Notes: generated by a model from the letters alone, not told the origin. A DNA stretch of 64,000 nucleotides from Ailurus styani (GCA_002007465.1 LNAC01000009.1:1244206-1308205); one strand, 5' to 3'. Numbered from the stretch's first letter, positions 48,901-54,584 are shown. Translations and numbers: made by a program.

Positions 48901-49147
48901 GAAGGAACCCCAAGATGTACAGGATCTTCAGCGTCCCCAGGCCGCAGTGCGGGCCAGAGGCAGTGCTGGGAGACAGGGTGTGGCAGTAGTGGCCCCTGGG
49001 TGGGGCAGAGACCTTGGCCTCAGGCTTGGACTGGGAAAGGAAGAGGTGGCAAGCAGCCAGGGGTGGGGCGGCCCACCTGCACATAGAGTTCTCTCAGCTC
49101 TCTCTGAAACACCTCTGGATCTGCCGTGAGGGTCACGGGGCCAATAT
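508..49147 (-). CDS. HMCN2: Hemicentin-2 gene, 5' portion (22 exons, partial at both ends)
   Basis: Join, in transcript order: 49147-49077, 48045-47887, 47032-46910, 39292-39121, 38459-38353, 37427-37307, 35652-35389, 32798-32654, 32158-32037, 29677-29405, 28294-28153, 27013-26886, 25884-25771, 23563-23414, 17381-17193, 16578-16483, 16178-16051, 14490-14346, 12119-12007, 11885-11726, 10257-10092, 635-508. Every junction keeps frame and every intron is bounded by GT and AG. The product is VWA (partial), a hemicentin linker, then eight Ig domains with paired Cys, mostly a core Trp, and D(A/S)G.Y.C signatures. Hemicentins are secreted matrix proteins that join basement membranes and stabilise cell contacts. 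The VWA block ([32 protein letters not shown]) is diagnostic of the family. I choose HMCN2 over HMCN1 from remembered similarity along the whole stretch and from the compact GC-rich introns; that choice is less certain than the family. The signal peptide, MIDAS DxSxS strand and all downstream modules are outside the window. Confidence 0.95.
1865..2115 (+). repeat. MIR
   Basis: Contains 'CACTTGCTGTGTGAGGTTGA', then 'TTTAACCTCTCTGTGCCTCC', a diverged MIR core. Confidence 0.7.
2278..2332 (+). repeat. Pyrimidine tract with (CT)n
   Basis: A C/T-only stretch ending in (TC)n, within the 9.5-kb intron. Confidence 0.85.
3640..3930 (+). repeat. L2 3' end
   Basis: Shows the L2 order: 'GTCCTCTGTGGCTGCCCACT', 'CAAACCCAAGCACAG' and ends with 'CTCCTCCAGGAAGGCCTCCT'. 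Confidence 0.7.
7010..7175 (+). repeat. TG-rich simple repeat
   Basis: Loose TGTGTCTG-type repeats culminating in a (TG)n run at 7135-7155. Confidence 0.88.
7990..8420 (+). mobile_element. Old L1 3' fragment
   Basis: Contains AGTATTATTGAGCCACAGAA, 'GGGGTTGCCAGGGCTGGGAG' and an A-rich end; a decayed L1 3' end without an open frame. Confidence 0.7.
8955..9250. other. Intronic CpG-rich patch
   Basis: CpG density is visibly higher than in the surrounding intron (CGCCCGGCCGGCCGCCGCCC, GGGGGCGGAGGCGC, GGGGGCGCGGGC). No exon or repeat is recognised in it. It could be a minor CpG island or merely GC-rich intron. Confidence 0.45.
9766..9940 (+). mobile_element. CAN-SINE
   Basis: tRNA-Lys-derived carnivore SINE with the box GGCGCCTGGGGGGCTCAGT, a CT-rich middle, AATAAATAAAATCTT and a poly-A tail. 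Imperfect target duplications AAGTGCTATGCG and AAGTGCTACGTGCG flank it. Confidence 0.93.
10092..10257 (-). CDS. HMCN2: HMCN2 exon: Ig domain 8, first half
   Basis: The 166-bp exon encodes [20 protein letters not shown], then [20 protein letters not shown] and [15 protein letters not shown]-strand Cys, C-strand Trp and an NGS sequon are present. It ends two bases into an Arg codon. Donor CAG|GTAACC; acceptor CTACCGACAG. A 9.5-kb intron follows. Confidence 0.95.
10258..11725 (-). other. HMCN2 intron
   Basis: Separates Ig7 and Ig8 exons. It contains an L2-like stretch (about 10490-10870); the rest, including 11170-11660, looks single-copy without an open exon. Confidence 0.65.
11726..11885 (-). 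CDS. HMCN2: HMCN2 exon: Ig domain 7, second half
   Basis: The 160-bp exon encodes [20 protein letters not shown], then [20 protein letters not shown] and [21 protein letters not shown] is the F-strand signature; NVS is a sequon. The intron between the two halves of this domain is only 121 bases. Donor AACA|GTGAGT; acceptor ACTACCGTAG with a weak pyrimidine tract. Confidence 0.94.
12007..12119 (-). CDS. HMCN2: HMCN2 exon: Ig domain 7, first half
   Basis: The 113-bp exon encodes [20 protein letters not shown], then [18 protein letters not shown]-strand Cys and C-strand Trp are present. The acceptor GTTTTTGAAAG has purines next to the AG, and an L1 remnant starts about 30 bases farther upstream. 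Donor AAG|GTAGGA. Confidence 0.93.
12120..14345 (-). other. HMCN2 intron with L1 remnant and AT-rich tract
   Basis: An old L1 3' portion fills about 12150-12640. The stretch 13880-14110 is AT-rich with loose TATA/GATA repeats. Nothing else is recognised. Confidence 0.65.
12150..12640 (+). mobile_element. Old L1 3' portion
   Basis: Recognisable L1 3' sequence: AGCAGCATTATTCACAGTAG, a degraded 'AACCCAAGTATCCACCAATG' stretch, GCTAAGTGAAATCAGCCAGA and 'GGTTGCCAGGGGCTGGGGGA'. It is non-coding through decay and starts about 30 bases upstream of the acceptor of the Ig7 first-half exon. Confidence 0.85.
14346..14490 (-). CDS. HMCN2: HMCN2 exon: Ig domain 6, second half
   Basis: The 145-bp exon encodes [20 protein letters not shown], then [20 protein letters not shown] and [16 protein letters not shown] is the F-strand signature and the most typical of the array. 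Donor CAGG|GTGAGT; the acceptor tract is C-rich (CCCCCGCCCAG). Confidence 0.95.
14491..16050 (-). other. HMCN2 intron
   Basis: A 1.56-kb GC-rich intron between the Ig6 half-exons. No repeat or exon is evident; the open frame on the plus strand at 15126-15797 has no family signature. Confidence 0.65.
16051..16178 (-). CDS. HMCN2: HMCN2 exon: Ig domain 6, first half
   Basis: The 128-bp exon encodes [20 protein letters not shown], then [20 protein letters not shown] and LP. It has the B-strand Cys (LPC) and the C-strand Trp (RRWLRAG). Phase 0 exit; donor CCC|GTGAGT; acceptor TGTCCCCACAG. Confidence 0.94.
16179..17192 (-). other. Two HMCN2 introns around the 96-bp exon
   Basis: The introns are 16179-16482 and 16579-17192 and flank the Ig5 second-half exon. 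They are GC-rich; a weak MIR-like segment lies near 16860-17050. Confidence 0.6.
16483..16578 (-). CDS. HMCN2: HMCN2 exon: Ig domain 5, second half
   Basis: The 96-bp exon encodes [19 protein letters not shown], then [20 protein letters not shown] replaces the more usual ED.G.Y.C. The acceptor is good (CTGCCCCACAG). The 3' boundary is the weakest in the gene: the only GT nearby that keeps frame with the next exon gives the donor ACG|GTTCGC, which matches consensus poorly beyond +2. The position is set by frame and by expected protein continuity. Confidence 0.85.
17193..17381 (-). CDS. HMCN2: HMCN2 exon: Ig domain 5, first half
   Basis: The 189-bp exon encodes [20 protein letters not shown], then [18 protein letters not shown]. 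It continues into an unusually long Arg/Gly-rich C'-D region ([20 protein letters not shown]) before VLLLE. B-strand Cys and C-strand Trp are present. Donor GAAA|GTAAGT is close to consensus; acceptor CTCCCTGCAG. Confidence 0.94.
21165..21365 (+). repeat. MIR, well preserved
   Basis: Near-consensus MIR: CCACTGGCTGTGTGACCTTG, 'CAAGTCCCTTAACCTCTCTG' and a 'GCCTGGTGCACGGCAC'-like end. Confidence 0.9.
21470..21960 (+). repeat. L2 3' end
   Basis: 'CCTTGCCTTGAACACTGCTC', 'CCTCCAAGGAGCCTTCCCAG' and 'TGTGTCCCTAGCACAGGGCC' follow the L2 consensus order. Confidence 0.7.
22670..23275 (+). mobile_element. LTR-like segment with long pyrimidine tract
   Basis: The part 23060-23275 reads 'CTCCTCCAGCCCCAGTCAAG' then 'TTACTGTTTAAGCCACAGAG', which resembles the 3' end of a MaLR-type LTR. 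The middle (22738-22978) is about 240 bases of nearly pure C/T. Family assignment is tentative; non-coding. Confidence 0.5.
23414..23563 (-). CDS. HMCN2: HMCN2 exon: Ig domain 4, second half
   Basis: The 150-bp exon encodes [20 protein letters not shown], then [20 protein letters not shown] and [17 protein letters not shown] is the F-strand signature. Donor GGAC|GTGAGT; the acceptor is TTGGTCCAG. It is separated from the next exon of the transcript by a 6-kb intron. Confidence 0.94.
24190..24740 (-). mobile_element. LINE-type fragment, two related pieces
   Basis: The motif 'TTATTGTGGGAAAATGTATG ... CAGTGGCATCA' at 24225-24300 and the related 'TTGTGGTAAAAAACCCAGAA' at 24605-24680 are two pieces of one old repeat, most likely L1. 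Orientation and family are uncertain. Confidence 0.55.
25195..25396 (+). mobile_element. CAN-SINE
   Basis: Head GGGGATGCCTGGGGGGCTCA, CT-rich body, AAATAAATAAATAAAATCTT tail. Flanked by near-identical AAGAACACGGAGCCC and AAGAACACAGAGCCC. Confidence 0.92.
25771..25884 (-). CDS. HMCN2: HMCN2 exon: Ig domain 4, first half
   Basis: The 114-bp exon encodes [20 protein letters not shown], then [17 protein letters not shown]. It carries the B-strand Cys and the C-strand Trp, and exits in phase 1 inside the domain. Donor CGAG|GTACGT; acceptor TCCCACGCAG. Confidence 0.94.
26175..26380 (+). mobile_element. CAN-SINE
   Basis: Head GGGGTGCATGGGTGGCTCAG, CT-rich body and AAATAAATAAATAAGATCTT tail. Diverged target duplications AAAAGCCGAAAC and AAGGAAGCTGAAAC. 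Confidence 0.9.
26400..26825 (+). repeat. L2 3' end
   Basis: Ends with CTGTATCCCCAGGGCCTGGC and a 'CAGGTGCTTAGTAAGTATG' terminus typical of L2; it follows a SINE directly. Confidence 0.75.
26886..27013 (-). CDS. HMCN2: HMCN2 exon: Ig domain 3, second half
   Basis: The 128-bp exon encodes [20 protein letters not shown], then [15 protein letters not shown] and TVTLYYT. DAGNYSC is the F-strand signature. The upstream intron side is odd: within about 30 bases of the acceptor ACTCCAG the sequence turns into an L1 3'-end fragment that runs into the assembly gap. The donor CAG|GTACCT is moderate. The reading frame and fit to the neighbouring exons leave little doubt about the exon itself. Confidence 0.93.
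27040..27220 (+). mobile_element. L1 3' fragment cut by the assembly gap
   Basis: Matches the carnivore L1 end: GTTTGCAACGACGTGGATGG, ATTATGCTGAGTGAAATAAG, TCATATGATCTCTCTGATAG and a GGGGCAGGGTGGGGG stretch. It is less decayed than other LINEs here and runs straight into the run of N. Confidence 0.88.
27221..27725. other. Assembly gap (505 undetermined bases)
   Basis: A run of N inside the intron upstream of the Ig3 second-half exon. The left flank is L1 3'-end sequence, so the gap probably hides the rest of the L1 3'-UTR and tail. No coding sequence is expected because the exons on both sides join in frame. Confidence 0.98.
27760..27930 (-). repeat. MIR
   Basis: Complement-strand MIR with GAGGCTCAGAGAGGTAAAGC and 'GACTTGCCCAAGGTCACACA', right beside the assembly gap. 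Confidence 0.88.
28153..28294 (-). CDS. HMCN2: HMCN2 exon: Ig domain 3, first half
   Basis: The 142-bp exon encodes [20 protein letters not shown], then [20 protein letters not shown] and LLQEDS. B-strand Cys and C-strand Trp are both present. It ends two bases into a codon; the next exon supplies the last base of an Arg codon. Donor CAG|GTAAGG; acceptor TACCACAG. Confidence 0.94.
29405..29677 (-). CDS. HMCN2: HMCN2 exon: complete Ig domain 2
   Basis: This 273-bp exon carries a whole Ig domain without an internal intron, the only such case among the eight domains. It contains [11 protein letters not shown] (B strand), [10 protein letters not shown] (C strand with core Trp) and [15 protein letters not shown] (F strand), ending SIWLLVR. 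Two NxT sequons (NIT, NLT) are present. The acceptor has a strong T-rich tract (GTTCCTTCAG) and the donor is CGAG|GTGAGG. Phase 1 on both sides makes it a symmetrical 1-1 module. Confidence 0.96.
30080..30640 (+). repeat. Old interspersed repeat, family uncertain
   Basis: The section 'GGTATTATTGTTCGTTTTAT' to 'GAAATGTCAGGATGTCTACA' resembles a widespread mammalian repeat 3' end also seen in part at 42150-42260. I cannot name the family with confidence. Confidence 0.5.
30655..30848 (+). mobile_element. CAN-SINE, older and diverged
   Basis: Head GGGGCGCCTGGGTGGCTCAG; the body has the alternative TGATTTCTGCTCAGGTCATG form and a degenerate A-rich tail. Flanks AAAAAGTGAAAC and AAAAAGTAGAAC suggest a decayed duplication. 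Confidence 0.88.
31032..31246 (+). mobile_element. CAN-SINE, first of an adjacent pair
   Basis: Head GGGGCGCTGGGGGGCTCAGT with CTCTTGATTTCGGCTCAGG. A tail of T then A follows. It sits directly upstream of a second SINE; the target AAAATGCCATGGAGGTTG precedes it. Confidence 0.88.
31256..31458 (+). mobile_element. CAN-SINE, second of an adjacent pair
   Basis: Head GGGGGCACCTGGGTGGCTCA, body CTGCCTTCGGCTCAGGTCATG, tail AAATAAATAAATAAAATC. Followed at 31459-31476 by a copy of the target that precedes the first SINE. Confidence 0.9.
32037..32158 (-). CDS. HMCN2: HMCN2 exon: Ig domain 1, second half
   Basis: The 122-bp exon encodes [18 protein letters not shown], then [18 protein letters not shown] and IVVT. 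The Cys of YEC pairs with the SCS cysteine of the preceding exon, and EEGAYEC is the F-strand signature. NSS is a potential N-glycosylation site. It exits in phase 1 like all other domain-end exons here. Confidence 0.94.
32654..32798 (-). CDS. HMCN2: HMCN2 exon: Ig domain 1, first half
   Basis: The 145-bp exon encodes [20 protein letters not shown], then [20 protein letters not shown] and LGEERHF. The Cys of SCSV is the B-strand cysteine. The C strand reads FRLQLRR, with no tryptophan at the usual core position, which is unusual for this array. It ends two bases into a codon; the donor is TTTCA|GTGAGT. Confidence 0.94.
33927..33992 (+). repeat. (AC)33 microsatellite
   Basis: An uninterrupted run of 33 AC dinucleotides in the intron between the linker and Ig1 exons. 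A shorter AC run lies at about 33738-33752. Confidence 0.97.
35040..35195 (+). repeat. GGAT/GGGT minisatellite
   Basis: Irregular tetranucleotide repeats: GGGTGGGTGGGT followed by GGATGGATGGATGGAT and variants with a TGAG or TGAA step. Confidence 0.9.
35389..35652 (-). CDS. HMCN2: HMCN2 exon: linker, last part before Ig1
   Basis: A 264-bp exon of 87 complete codons, phase 2 entry and phase 1 exit. It starts [16 protein letters not shown], contains the motif [12 protein letters not shown], and continues [20 protein letters not shown]. Potential N-glycosylation sites are NST and NGS. This is the hemicentin region that precedes the first Ig domain. The acceptor is CCCTCTGCAG and the donor CAG|GTGAGT. 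Confidence 0.95.
37307..37427 (-). CDS. HMCN2: HMCN2 exon: linker
   Basis: The exon is 121 bp, starting in phase 0 and ending one base into a codon. It encodes [20 protein letters not shown], then [23 protein letters not shown] is a potential N-glycosylation site. The donor CAAG|GTACAG is acceptable; the acceptor CTTGCTAG is short of pyrimidines compared with neighbouring exons. Confidence 0.94.
37640..37865 (+). repeat. L2 3' terminus
   Basis: Contains CAGGGCCTGGCACCCAGGAG followed by 'GTGCTCCATAAATGTTTG', the L2 end. Confidence 0.7.
38353..38459 (-). CDS. HMCN2: HMCN2 exon: linker
   Basis: The exon is 107 bp and ends in phase 0. It encodes [20 protein letters not shown] followed by [15 protein letters not shown]. 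This is the characteristic hemicentin segment in which a folded beta unit resembling an Ig-like module reports 'PG.W.I' near its end. The acceptor is GGTTCCACAG and the donor AAG|GTAAGG. Confidence 0.95.
39121..39292 (-). CDS. HMCN2: HMCN2 exon: end of VWA and start of linker
   Basis: The exon is 172 bp, entering in phase 0 and ending one base into a codon. It encodes [20 protein letters not shown] and then an Ig-like beta-rich segment with [17 protein letters not shown] and VRDPL. VLKWVE closes the VWA domain; the rest begins the conserved stretch between VWA and the Ig array. Donor CTGG|GTAGGT; acceptor CCTCCCAG. Confidence 0.95.
39856..40079 (+). mobile_element. CAN-SINE with perfect 15-bp target duplication
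   Basis: Head GGGCGCCTGGGTGGCTCAGT followed by the mustelid-type TTAAAGCCTCTGC. The flanks GAAAAGCAAGTAACA (39841-39855 and 40080-40094) are identical, indicating a recent insertion. The tail is a long interrupted poly-A. Confidence 0.96.
41490..42260 (+). repeat. Old interspersed repeat, family uncertain
   Basis: Ends with 'AAAGACATTTTGAGGACAAT' then 'AGGGAAATTTGAATTTGAAC', the part that precedes the shared 3' sequence in 30340-30480. It is broken by an N plus G-run at 41940-41961. Confidence 0.5.
44035..44140 (-). repeat. MIR fragment
   Basis: Complement-strand MIR core 'GGAAACGGAGGCCCAGAGAG', then GTTAAGTACTATGTTCAAGG. Confidence 0.75.
46910..47032 (-). CDS. HMCN2: HMCN2 exon: VWA domain, C-terminal part
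   Basis: The exon is 123 bp, phase 0 at both ends. It reads [20 protein letters not shown], then [21 protein letters not shown]. This is one of the most conserved hemicentin segments and gives the clearest family identification. The acceptor is CTTCTTCCAG and the donor GAG|GTGAGC. It is followed in the transcript by a 7.6-kb intron. Confidence 0.96.
47033..49076 (-). other. Two HMCN2 introns between VWA exons
   Basis: The introns are 47033-47886 and 48046-49076. They are GC-rich and mostly single-copy; a short L2/MIR-type piece lies near 48580-48900. Confidence 0.65.
47887..48045 (-). CDS. HMCN2: HMCN2 exon: VWA domain, central part
   Basis: The exon is 159 bp, phase 0 at both ends, 53 codons. 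It starts [20 protein letters not shown], contains the buried strand [13 protein letters not shown] and ends LLQLKQSQ. The GDCPE turn and the SDAR loop are where VWA folds place secondary metal-ion-dependent adhesion site residues, so ligand or cation binding looks preserved here, although the primary DxSxS motif is upstream of the window. Donor CAG|GTGAGT; acceptor CCCTGCAG. Confidence 0.95.
49077..49147 (-). CDS. HMCN2: HMCN2 exon: VWA domain, strand after the MIDAS helix
   Basis: This 71-bp exon begins with two bases completing a split codon and ends in phase 0. It encodes [13 protein letters not shown] followed by [10 protein letters not shown]. In hemicentins this stretch follows the sequence LVPFHDP of the preceding exon, which is not in the window. 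The acceptor is a good pyrimidine tract ending CCCCTGCAG and the donor is CAG|GTGGGC. It is the 5'-most exon I could find. Confidence 0.93.
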
Positions 49148-49649
49148 CTGCAGGGGAAAGAGAGAGAGGCCCAGGCGGGCTTGTATTCCCAGACACACCA
49201 CCTCCATGGTGGGGGGGGGGAGCGAGGGGTAGGAGTTACAAGATGTGCTACCTAAGGGAAAGCAGGGGAAACCTGGGCCTCAGTGACAGCCCTCCCAACC
49301 AAAGGGGGAGCGGTAAGGGGACAGTTTCCAGGTCTTCCGGAACCGTCAGCCCCCTGCCCTGCTCCAAGCCAGGCCCAGAGCTCCAGGGCCTGGAGCACAG
49401 ACGTGAGACAGAGGCCAAACGCCCAGTTCCTCCTCAAAACCACAGTTCTCAATCTTTTCTCAACACGGCTGTCCTAGGAACCTCCCCTCGATCACTCTAC
49501 CCACCCCACCGTCGATGGGAAAGGAATTCTGGAAAGACAAAGAGACAGAGAACTGTCCAACACCAGACTGATCAACGAGAGGAAAATCTTCCAAAAACTC
49601 CATCCATACATTAGCTCATTTAAAAAGAGCAGAGTTAGACCGCGAAGGT

Positions 49650-50480
49650 TGAGTACACCAAATGTAGGCAATGACACAGGGCAGCTGGAACTTCTGTCTG
49701 CCGCTCATGGGAATGTAAAATGGTTCAACCACTTTGGAAAACAAACAGAACTTTCTAAAACCTTAACCATGCACATACCATGAGATCCAGTCATTTCACT
49801 CCTAGGTATTTACCCAAGAGGAATGAAAACATATGTCCACACCAAGACTTGTACTCAAATGTTCAGAGCAGTTGTATTCATAATAGCCCAGAATGGAAAC
49901 CAGCCAAATGTCCATCAACCAATGAGTGGATAAACAAACTGTAGTCTCTTCATATAATCAAATACTGCTCAACAAGAAAGTAGAAAAAGCTACCAATGCA
50001 GGCACCACACAGACTCACAGACATCATGAATCTCACAGACATCATGCCGCACGAAAGAAGCCAGACATAAAAGAGTGCACATTTATATGGTTACATTTAT
50101 AGAAGTTCTGGAACAGACAGGTTTAATCTAAGGTGGAAAGAATCAGAACAGAGGATGTCTGGGGGCTGGGGAGATACAAAGGAACTGTCAGGGAAGGCAG
50201 AAATGTTCTGTAGTGTGATAGGAGTGTGGGTTCCACGGGTGCATGGTTTCTCCAAAGTGCAAAGCAAAGATTTGTGCATTTCAGCGTATGTCAACCCCTA
50301 GAGCCAGCACTATAGAGAAAAAGCATCACTGAGTAGGGGTGGAGGGTGGGAAGAGGTATCGATGAACAAGAATGGCAGAACAGTTTTGATATCTGGGGAT
50401 GGGGATGTCAGGATTCATCACACTACTCTGCCCACTTTGTATCTATTTGAAATGTTCCCGAGAAAAAGATTTTTTTTTTT
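49650..50480 (+). mobile_element. Old L1 fragment
   Basis: L1 ORF2 3' and UTR-type sequence: GGGAATGTAAAATGGTTCAA, CACTCCTAGGTATTTACCCA, ATGTCCATCAACCAATGAGT, and a 'GGCTGGGGAGATACAAAGG' segment. The reading frame is destroyed. Confidence 0.85.
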
Positions 50481-51369
50481 TTAATGGCTGTAACTAAGAG
50501 CCACAGCCAGGATAAGACAAGGCTATCAGGGCACTGAAAACAGGGCTAGGATCCCAACTCCCTGTGTGGATGTGTGCATTAAGGGGGTTTTACAAGTTTT
50601 GTGGACATCAAATTTCTTAGGAAAATATTTTATCTGAGTCCTTGGTGAACTCTAATAATGGACTGTTTTTAGTTCAAGAATTCTAAATTCTAGTCACCCT
50701 AAAAAAATTCCCATACTCATCGACTAGTCAACTTGACCTTGGTCCTTCTTAGGGAAGGAATCCCATGGAATTATCCAGCATTCATCCAATTCTCAAGGAG
50801 AGTGTGGACACCAGCTCTTCTGCCCAACACTTTAGGAACCGATCGTCCCCTGGGGGCCCTTGACTCTGTGTTCTGAATTTATTATTCATCATGCCCAACA
50901 CTCCTCCCTCAACTGCTCTGGCATTTACCAAGCTTCCCCACTCCCCGCTGGCCTCCCACTTTCCGAACTCTGCAGTAATTGATTCAGCCAAACCCTCAGC
51001 CTTTGCTGACAGATCTGATCGGAATCCTGACTCCATCCTTTAGGGGCATCTCAAACCTTATTTCACTGTCCCCAGGCTCAGTTTCCCCATCTGTAAAGTG
51101 AGGCATAGAACAATACCATCTCTCCTAGCTGAGAAGCATCACTGTTGAGAACGCAGTGGGGTCAGGGTGGGGCAGACTCACATGGATCCCATGTACACAG
51201 CAAAGGCTCAGCAAACAAGACCACATGGCTGCCCAAGCCCCAGCGTGTGGTCTTCAAACTACAGCTTGATGGAGAAAAGCAAAAATTGTATTCAACATTG
51301 ATTCTTTCTTGATTACATGATAGTATATGCTCAATGTTAAAAAAAAAAAAAAGGACACTAATGATACTG

Positions 51370-51590
51370 ACATTTACTAAGCAATTACTAAGTCTCAGTC
51401 CCTGTGCTGAGATGCTTCTCAAGCACTAGTTCGCTGAGTCCTCCCTGGCATCGGGTCGGTCTCAGACTCACCCACATTTTACAGAGAACATGGAAGCCCA
51501 GAGAGGCTGAGTAACTTGCCCAAAGACACACAGCCAGTAAGTGGCATGGCTGGGATGAGCCTAGGCCTGCACAACTCTAGAAACTGAGCT
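51370..51590 (-). repeat. MIR
   Basis: Complement-strand MIR: 'AAGCCCAGAGAGGCTGAGTA', 'ACTTGCCCAAAGACACACAG'. Confidence 0.87.
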
Positions 51591-51699
51591 CTTGAGAACC
51601 ACTCCCTGTGAACTATACATAGAAATTCCTGACACACAGAAAGAGAAGGGAATTCTACCAACCAGACAGTCATTCTTTTACATATAAACTTCAACACTT

Positions 51700-52110
51700 T
51701 CATGCATATTTGTAAGCCTGCCTCTTACACACATGCATCCTATTTTATGCAGTGTTTCTACTGAACTATAAATAACATACTATTTTCACCTGATTCTTTT
51801 CACTGAACAACATATGTTGAGCAACTTTCCAGAAGGCCAAGTGCTCAGTTTCAAAATCATTTTTAATGGCTACAAAGTATTTCCTTTGTATAAATGACTA
51901 AGAGTGGACGTGCTCCATCTCACGTTGCTTTGTTTCCAGTTTTTATAACGAGCAATGTTACCAAGAACAGCTCTAGATCCAGAACATTTAAACACCAGCT
52001 CAGCTGAGGCCTTGGCATATACTCCCATGAGTACAGTTACTGGGTCAAAGGCTAGGACATTTGTAAAGACTCTGAAAGCAAGTTCAGTAACCTCCTAACT
52101 GTCCTGCCCT
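51700..52110 (-). mobile_element. Old LINE fragment
   Basis: Contains TTTTTAATGGCTACAAAGTA and 'TACAGTTACTGGGTCAAAGG', hallmarks of inverted old L1 sequence. No open frame. Confidence 0.6.
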
Positions 52111-52925
52111 TCTCCAGATGAGCCAGGCACTCGTTCGTCCCCCTGCCAATGCTAGGGAAGCCAGCCTGTGCCCAGTTTTGCTCCCATAGAGAATGGACAC
52201 CGACTGCTCATTGTCTGCGAACCCAAGGCAGCCTGGGGAAAGCCCAGCTCTGACTCTGGCTGGCCCCGCCCTCCCTAGTGACCTCAGCTACCCTCGGTTC
52301 CCAACGCTGGACCAGGGCTCTGCCGACCACGTTCTCTCCCATGTGCAGCAACGTGAGAACAATAAAGTCGGTGACGTCAGTTATCACAAATCAAGCGGGT
52401 GGTTGGAAGCGCGGCCCTTTATTCAGTCTCTGTTCTTCATCCCTGGGGGGTTGAGAATTGCTCTCTCTCATGGAGGGACAGTAATTGTTCAGGGGAGTGG
52501 ATTCTGTTCATGGTTCTACCTGATGAGATAAATTGTTGGTCACCTATGTCAATTCCTTCTGTTTTTCTTTCCTTTTAGTTTTTTTTTTTCTTTTAACAAT
52601 TTTATTGGATTGAGAAACCCAAAGTGGGTGGCCCGGTGGTAGAGGGCGGGGAGGATGCCAGACCCCCCATCTAAGGTCTAGCCTTCTATCACCGAGGCTC
52701 CTCTAGAAGGGTCTGCACTCTGGGAGAAAGGAAGATTCTCCTAGGACATCGCACATCCTGATTCCCCCACACCCTTCAGCAATGCTCAGTGGCATCCTCG
52801 TCCAACCTTCTTATGTCCCAAGCACTCGGAGGGCCAGGGACTGTATGGCTAACACACGGAACATTTCTGGAGCCAGGAACGATCCTCTGAGCTGGAAAGC
52901 CCTGGAAAGGATTTTAAGGTTGGCC

Positions 52926-53420
52926 TCTGTATTAGTTTCCTATTGCTGCTTTCATAAATTATTACAAACTCAGCATCTTAAAACACACATCATTTCTGGA
53001 GATCAAAAGCCCTCAAATCAAGGTATCGGCAGCACGGCTGCATCCCTTCTGGAGGCTGTCCAGGAAAATTTGCCTCCTTGATTTTTCCAGCTTTGAGAGG
53101 CCGCCTGCACTCCTTGGATCGTGGCCCTAATCCATCTACAAAGCCTACAGCAGAGAATCTTCCAGTCTCTCTCGCTATCCTCTGCTTCTCTACCACATCT
53201 CCTCGGACTCTGGCCCCCTGCTCCCTCTTACAAGGAGGCTTGTGTTTACTATGAGCCCATGTGGATAATCCATGGCCATCTCTCCATCTCCAGACCCCTA
53301 ACTTAACCACACATGCAGAGCCCCTTCTGTTGTGTCAGGTAACAGTTTTATGGGTTCCATGGATTAGGACAGGCCCATCTTTGGGGGACCATTTATTCTG
53401 CCTCCCACAGACTCCATCAT
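52926..53420 (-). mobile_element. MaLR (MLT1-type) solo LTR
   Basis: Read on the plus strand it starts 'GTATTAGTTTCCTATTGCTG' and ends 'TGGGGGACCATTTATTCTGC', the inverted ends of an MLT1-class ERVL-MaLR LTR. The interior keeps 'CATCCCTTCTGGAGGCTGTC'. It is non-coding; no internal retroviral genes are seen beside it. Confidence 0.8.
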
Positions 53421-53544
53421 CCTGTCTATGGCAAGAATGGATTTGGGAAAAACCAATTTGGACTACAAACTTGTGTGCCAAACATAACAAAGTTGAAGAT
53501 AAAAGAGATCCAAAGAGCCCACCTTTTTAAAGAGAGAGAAACTA

Positions 53545-53763
53545 GGGGTGCCTGGGTGGCTCAGTAGGTAAAAGCCTCTGCCTTCGGCTCAGGTCATGAT
53601 CTCAGGGTCCTGGGATCAAGCCCCGCATCGGATCAAGCTCCCGCTGAGCAGGGAGCCTGCTTTCTCCTCTCTCTCTGCCTCTCTGCCTACTTGTCATCCC
53701 TGTCAAATAAATAAATAAAAGTCTTTAAGAAAAAAAGAATATTTTAAAAAATAAAATAAATAA
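53545..53763 (+). mobile_element. CAN-SINE
   Basis: Head GGGGTGCCTGGGTGGCTCAG with the AAAGCCTCTGCC variant. Flanks AGAGAGAGAAACTA and AGATAGAGAAACTA differ at one position. A short duplicated GGATCAAGC occurs within the body. Confidence 0.93.
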
Positions 53764-54036
53764 AGATAGAGAAACTAGAAGCCCAGAGAGGAGAAGGGAG
53801 TCCTTCAAGGTCAGCGGCGAAGATCTGGTGCAAGAGTCACCTGGATATATCATAGACAGTGACCCCTTCTCCTGTTCACCATTGTCAGCCTCAGGCCAAG
53901 TTCAGGGCCTGGCACATGGTAAGCGTTCAGTAAATGCAGTTCCAATGAGTCACTGAATAAATGCATTTGAATTCCATGTTGTCTGAGCAGCTCCAGGTCA
54001 GGACAAAGCTTCATTTATCTTTCAAACCTGTCCCGG

Positions 54037-54254
54037 GGCACCTGGGTGGCTCAGTGGGTTAAAGCCTCTGCTTTCGGCTCAGGTCATGATCTCAGGGTCC
54101 TGGGATCGAGGCCCGCATCGGGCTCCCTGCTCAGCGGGGAGCCTGCTTCCCCCTCTCTCTCTCTGCCTGCCTCTCTGCCTCCTTGTGATCTCTCTCCCTC
54201 TGTGAAATAAATAAATAAAATCTTAAAAAAAATAAAAAATAAATTAAAAAAAAA
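54037..54254 (+). mobile_element. CAN-SINE with perfect 13-bp target duplication
   Basis: Carries TTAAAGCCTCTGCTTTCGG in the head and a long A-rich tail. The flanks AAACCTGTCCCGG are identical on both sides, so the insertion is young. Confidence 0.95.
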
Positions 54255-54558
54255 AAACCTGTCCCGGAACAACACCTGGCGTACAACACTCAGCCAAGCC
54301 TGTGCTGAATGTCAAGTCCACCCGGTCCCCTCTCACTACAACATGCTGCTGCCCATCTCCCAAATAAACAGATATGAAGCGAAGCAGGGAACTGATGTGG
54401 TTATTTGGGACGTGCAGAGGAGCTGGCCGTATGGAGAAGGGCTGGTCAGATGGACAAGAGTGCCCATGATTGCTCTCAAGACAGAGGGCAAAGCCCCAGC
54501 AAAGACAGAAGGCAAGGGTATTTTAAATGTCTATCTCAACTTCTGAGAGTACACACTT

Positions 54559-54584
54559 ACACACACACACACACACACACACAC
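54559..54584 (+). repeat. (AC)13 microsatellite
   Basis: Short AC run in the upstream intron, a few hundred bases from a young CAN-SINE. Confidence 0.85.

Noticed and set aside
49650..50480. Possible LINE protein-coding sequence
   Set aside because: The L1 remnants here and elsewhere in the window are truncated and full of stops; no intact ORF remains.
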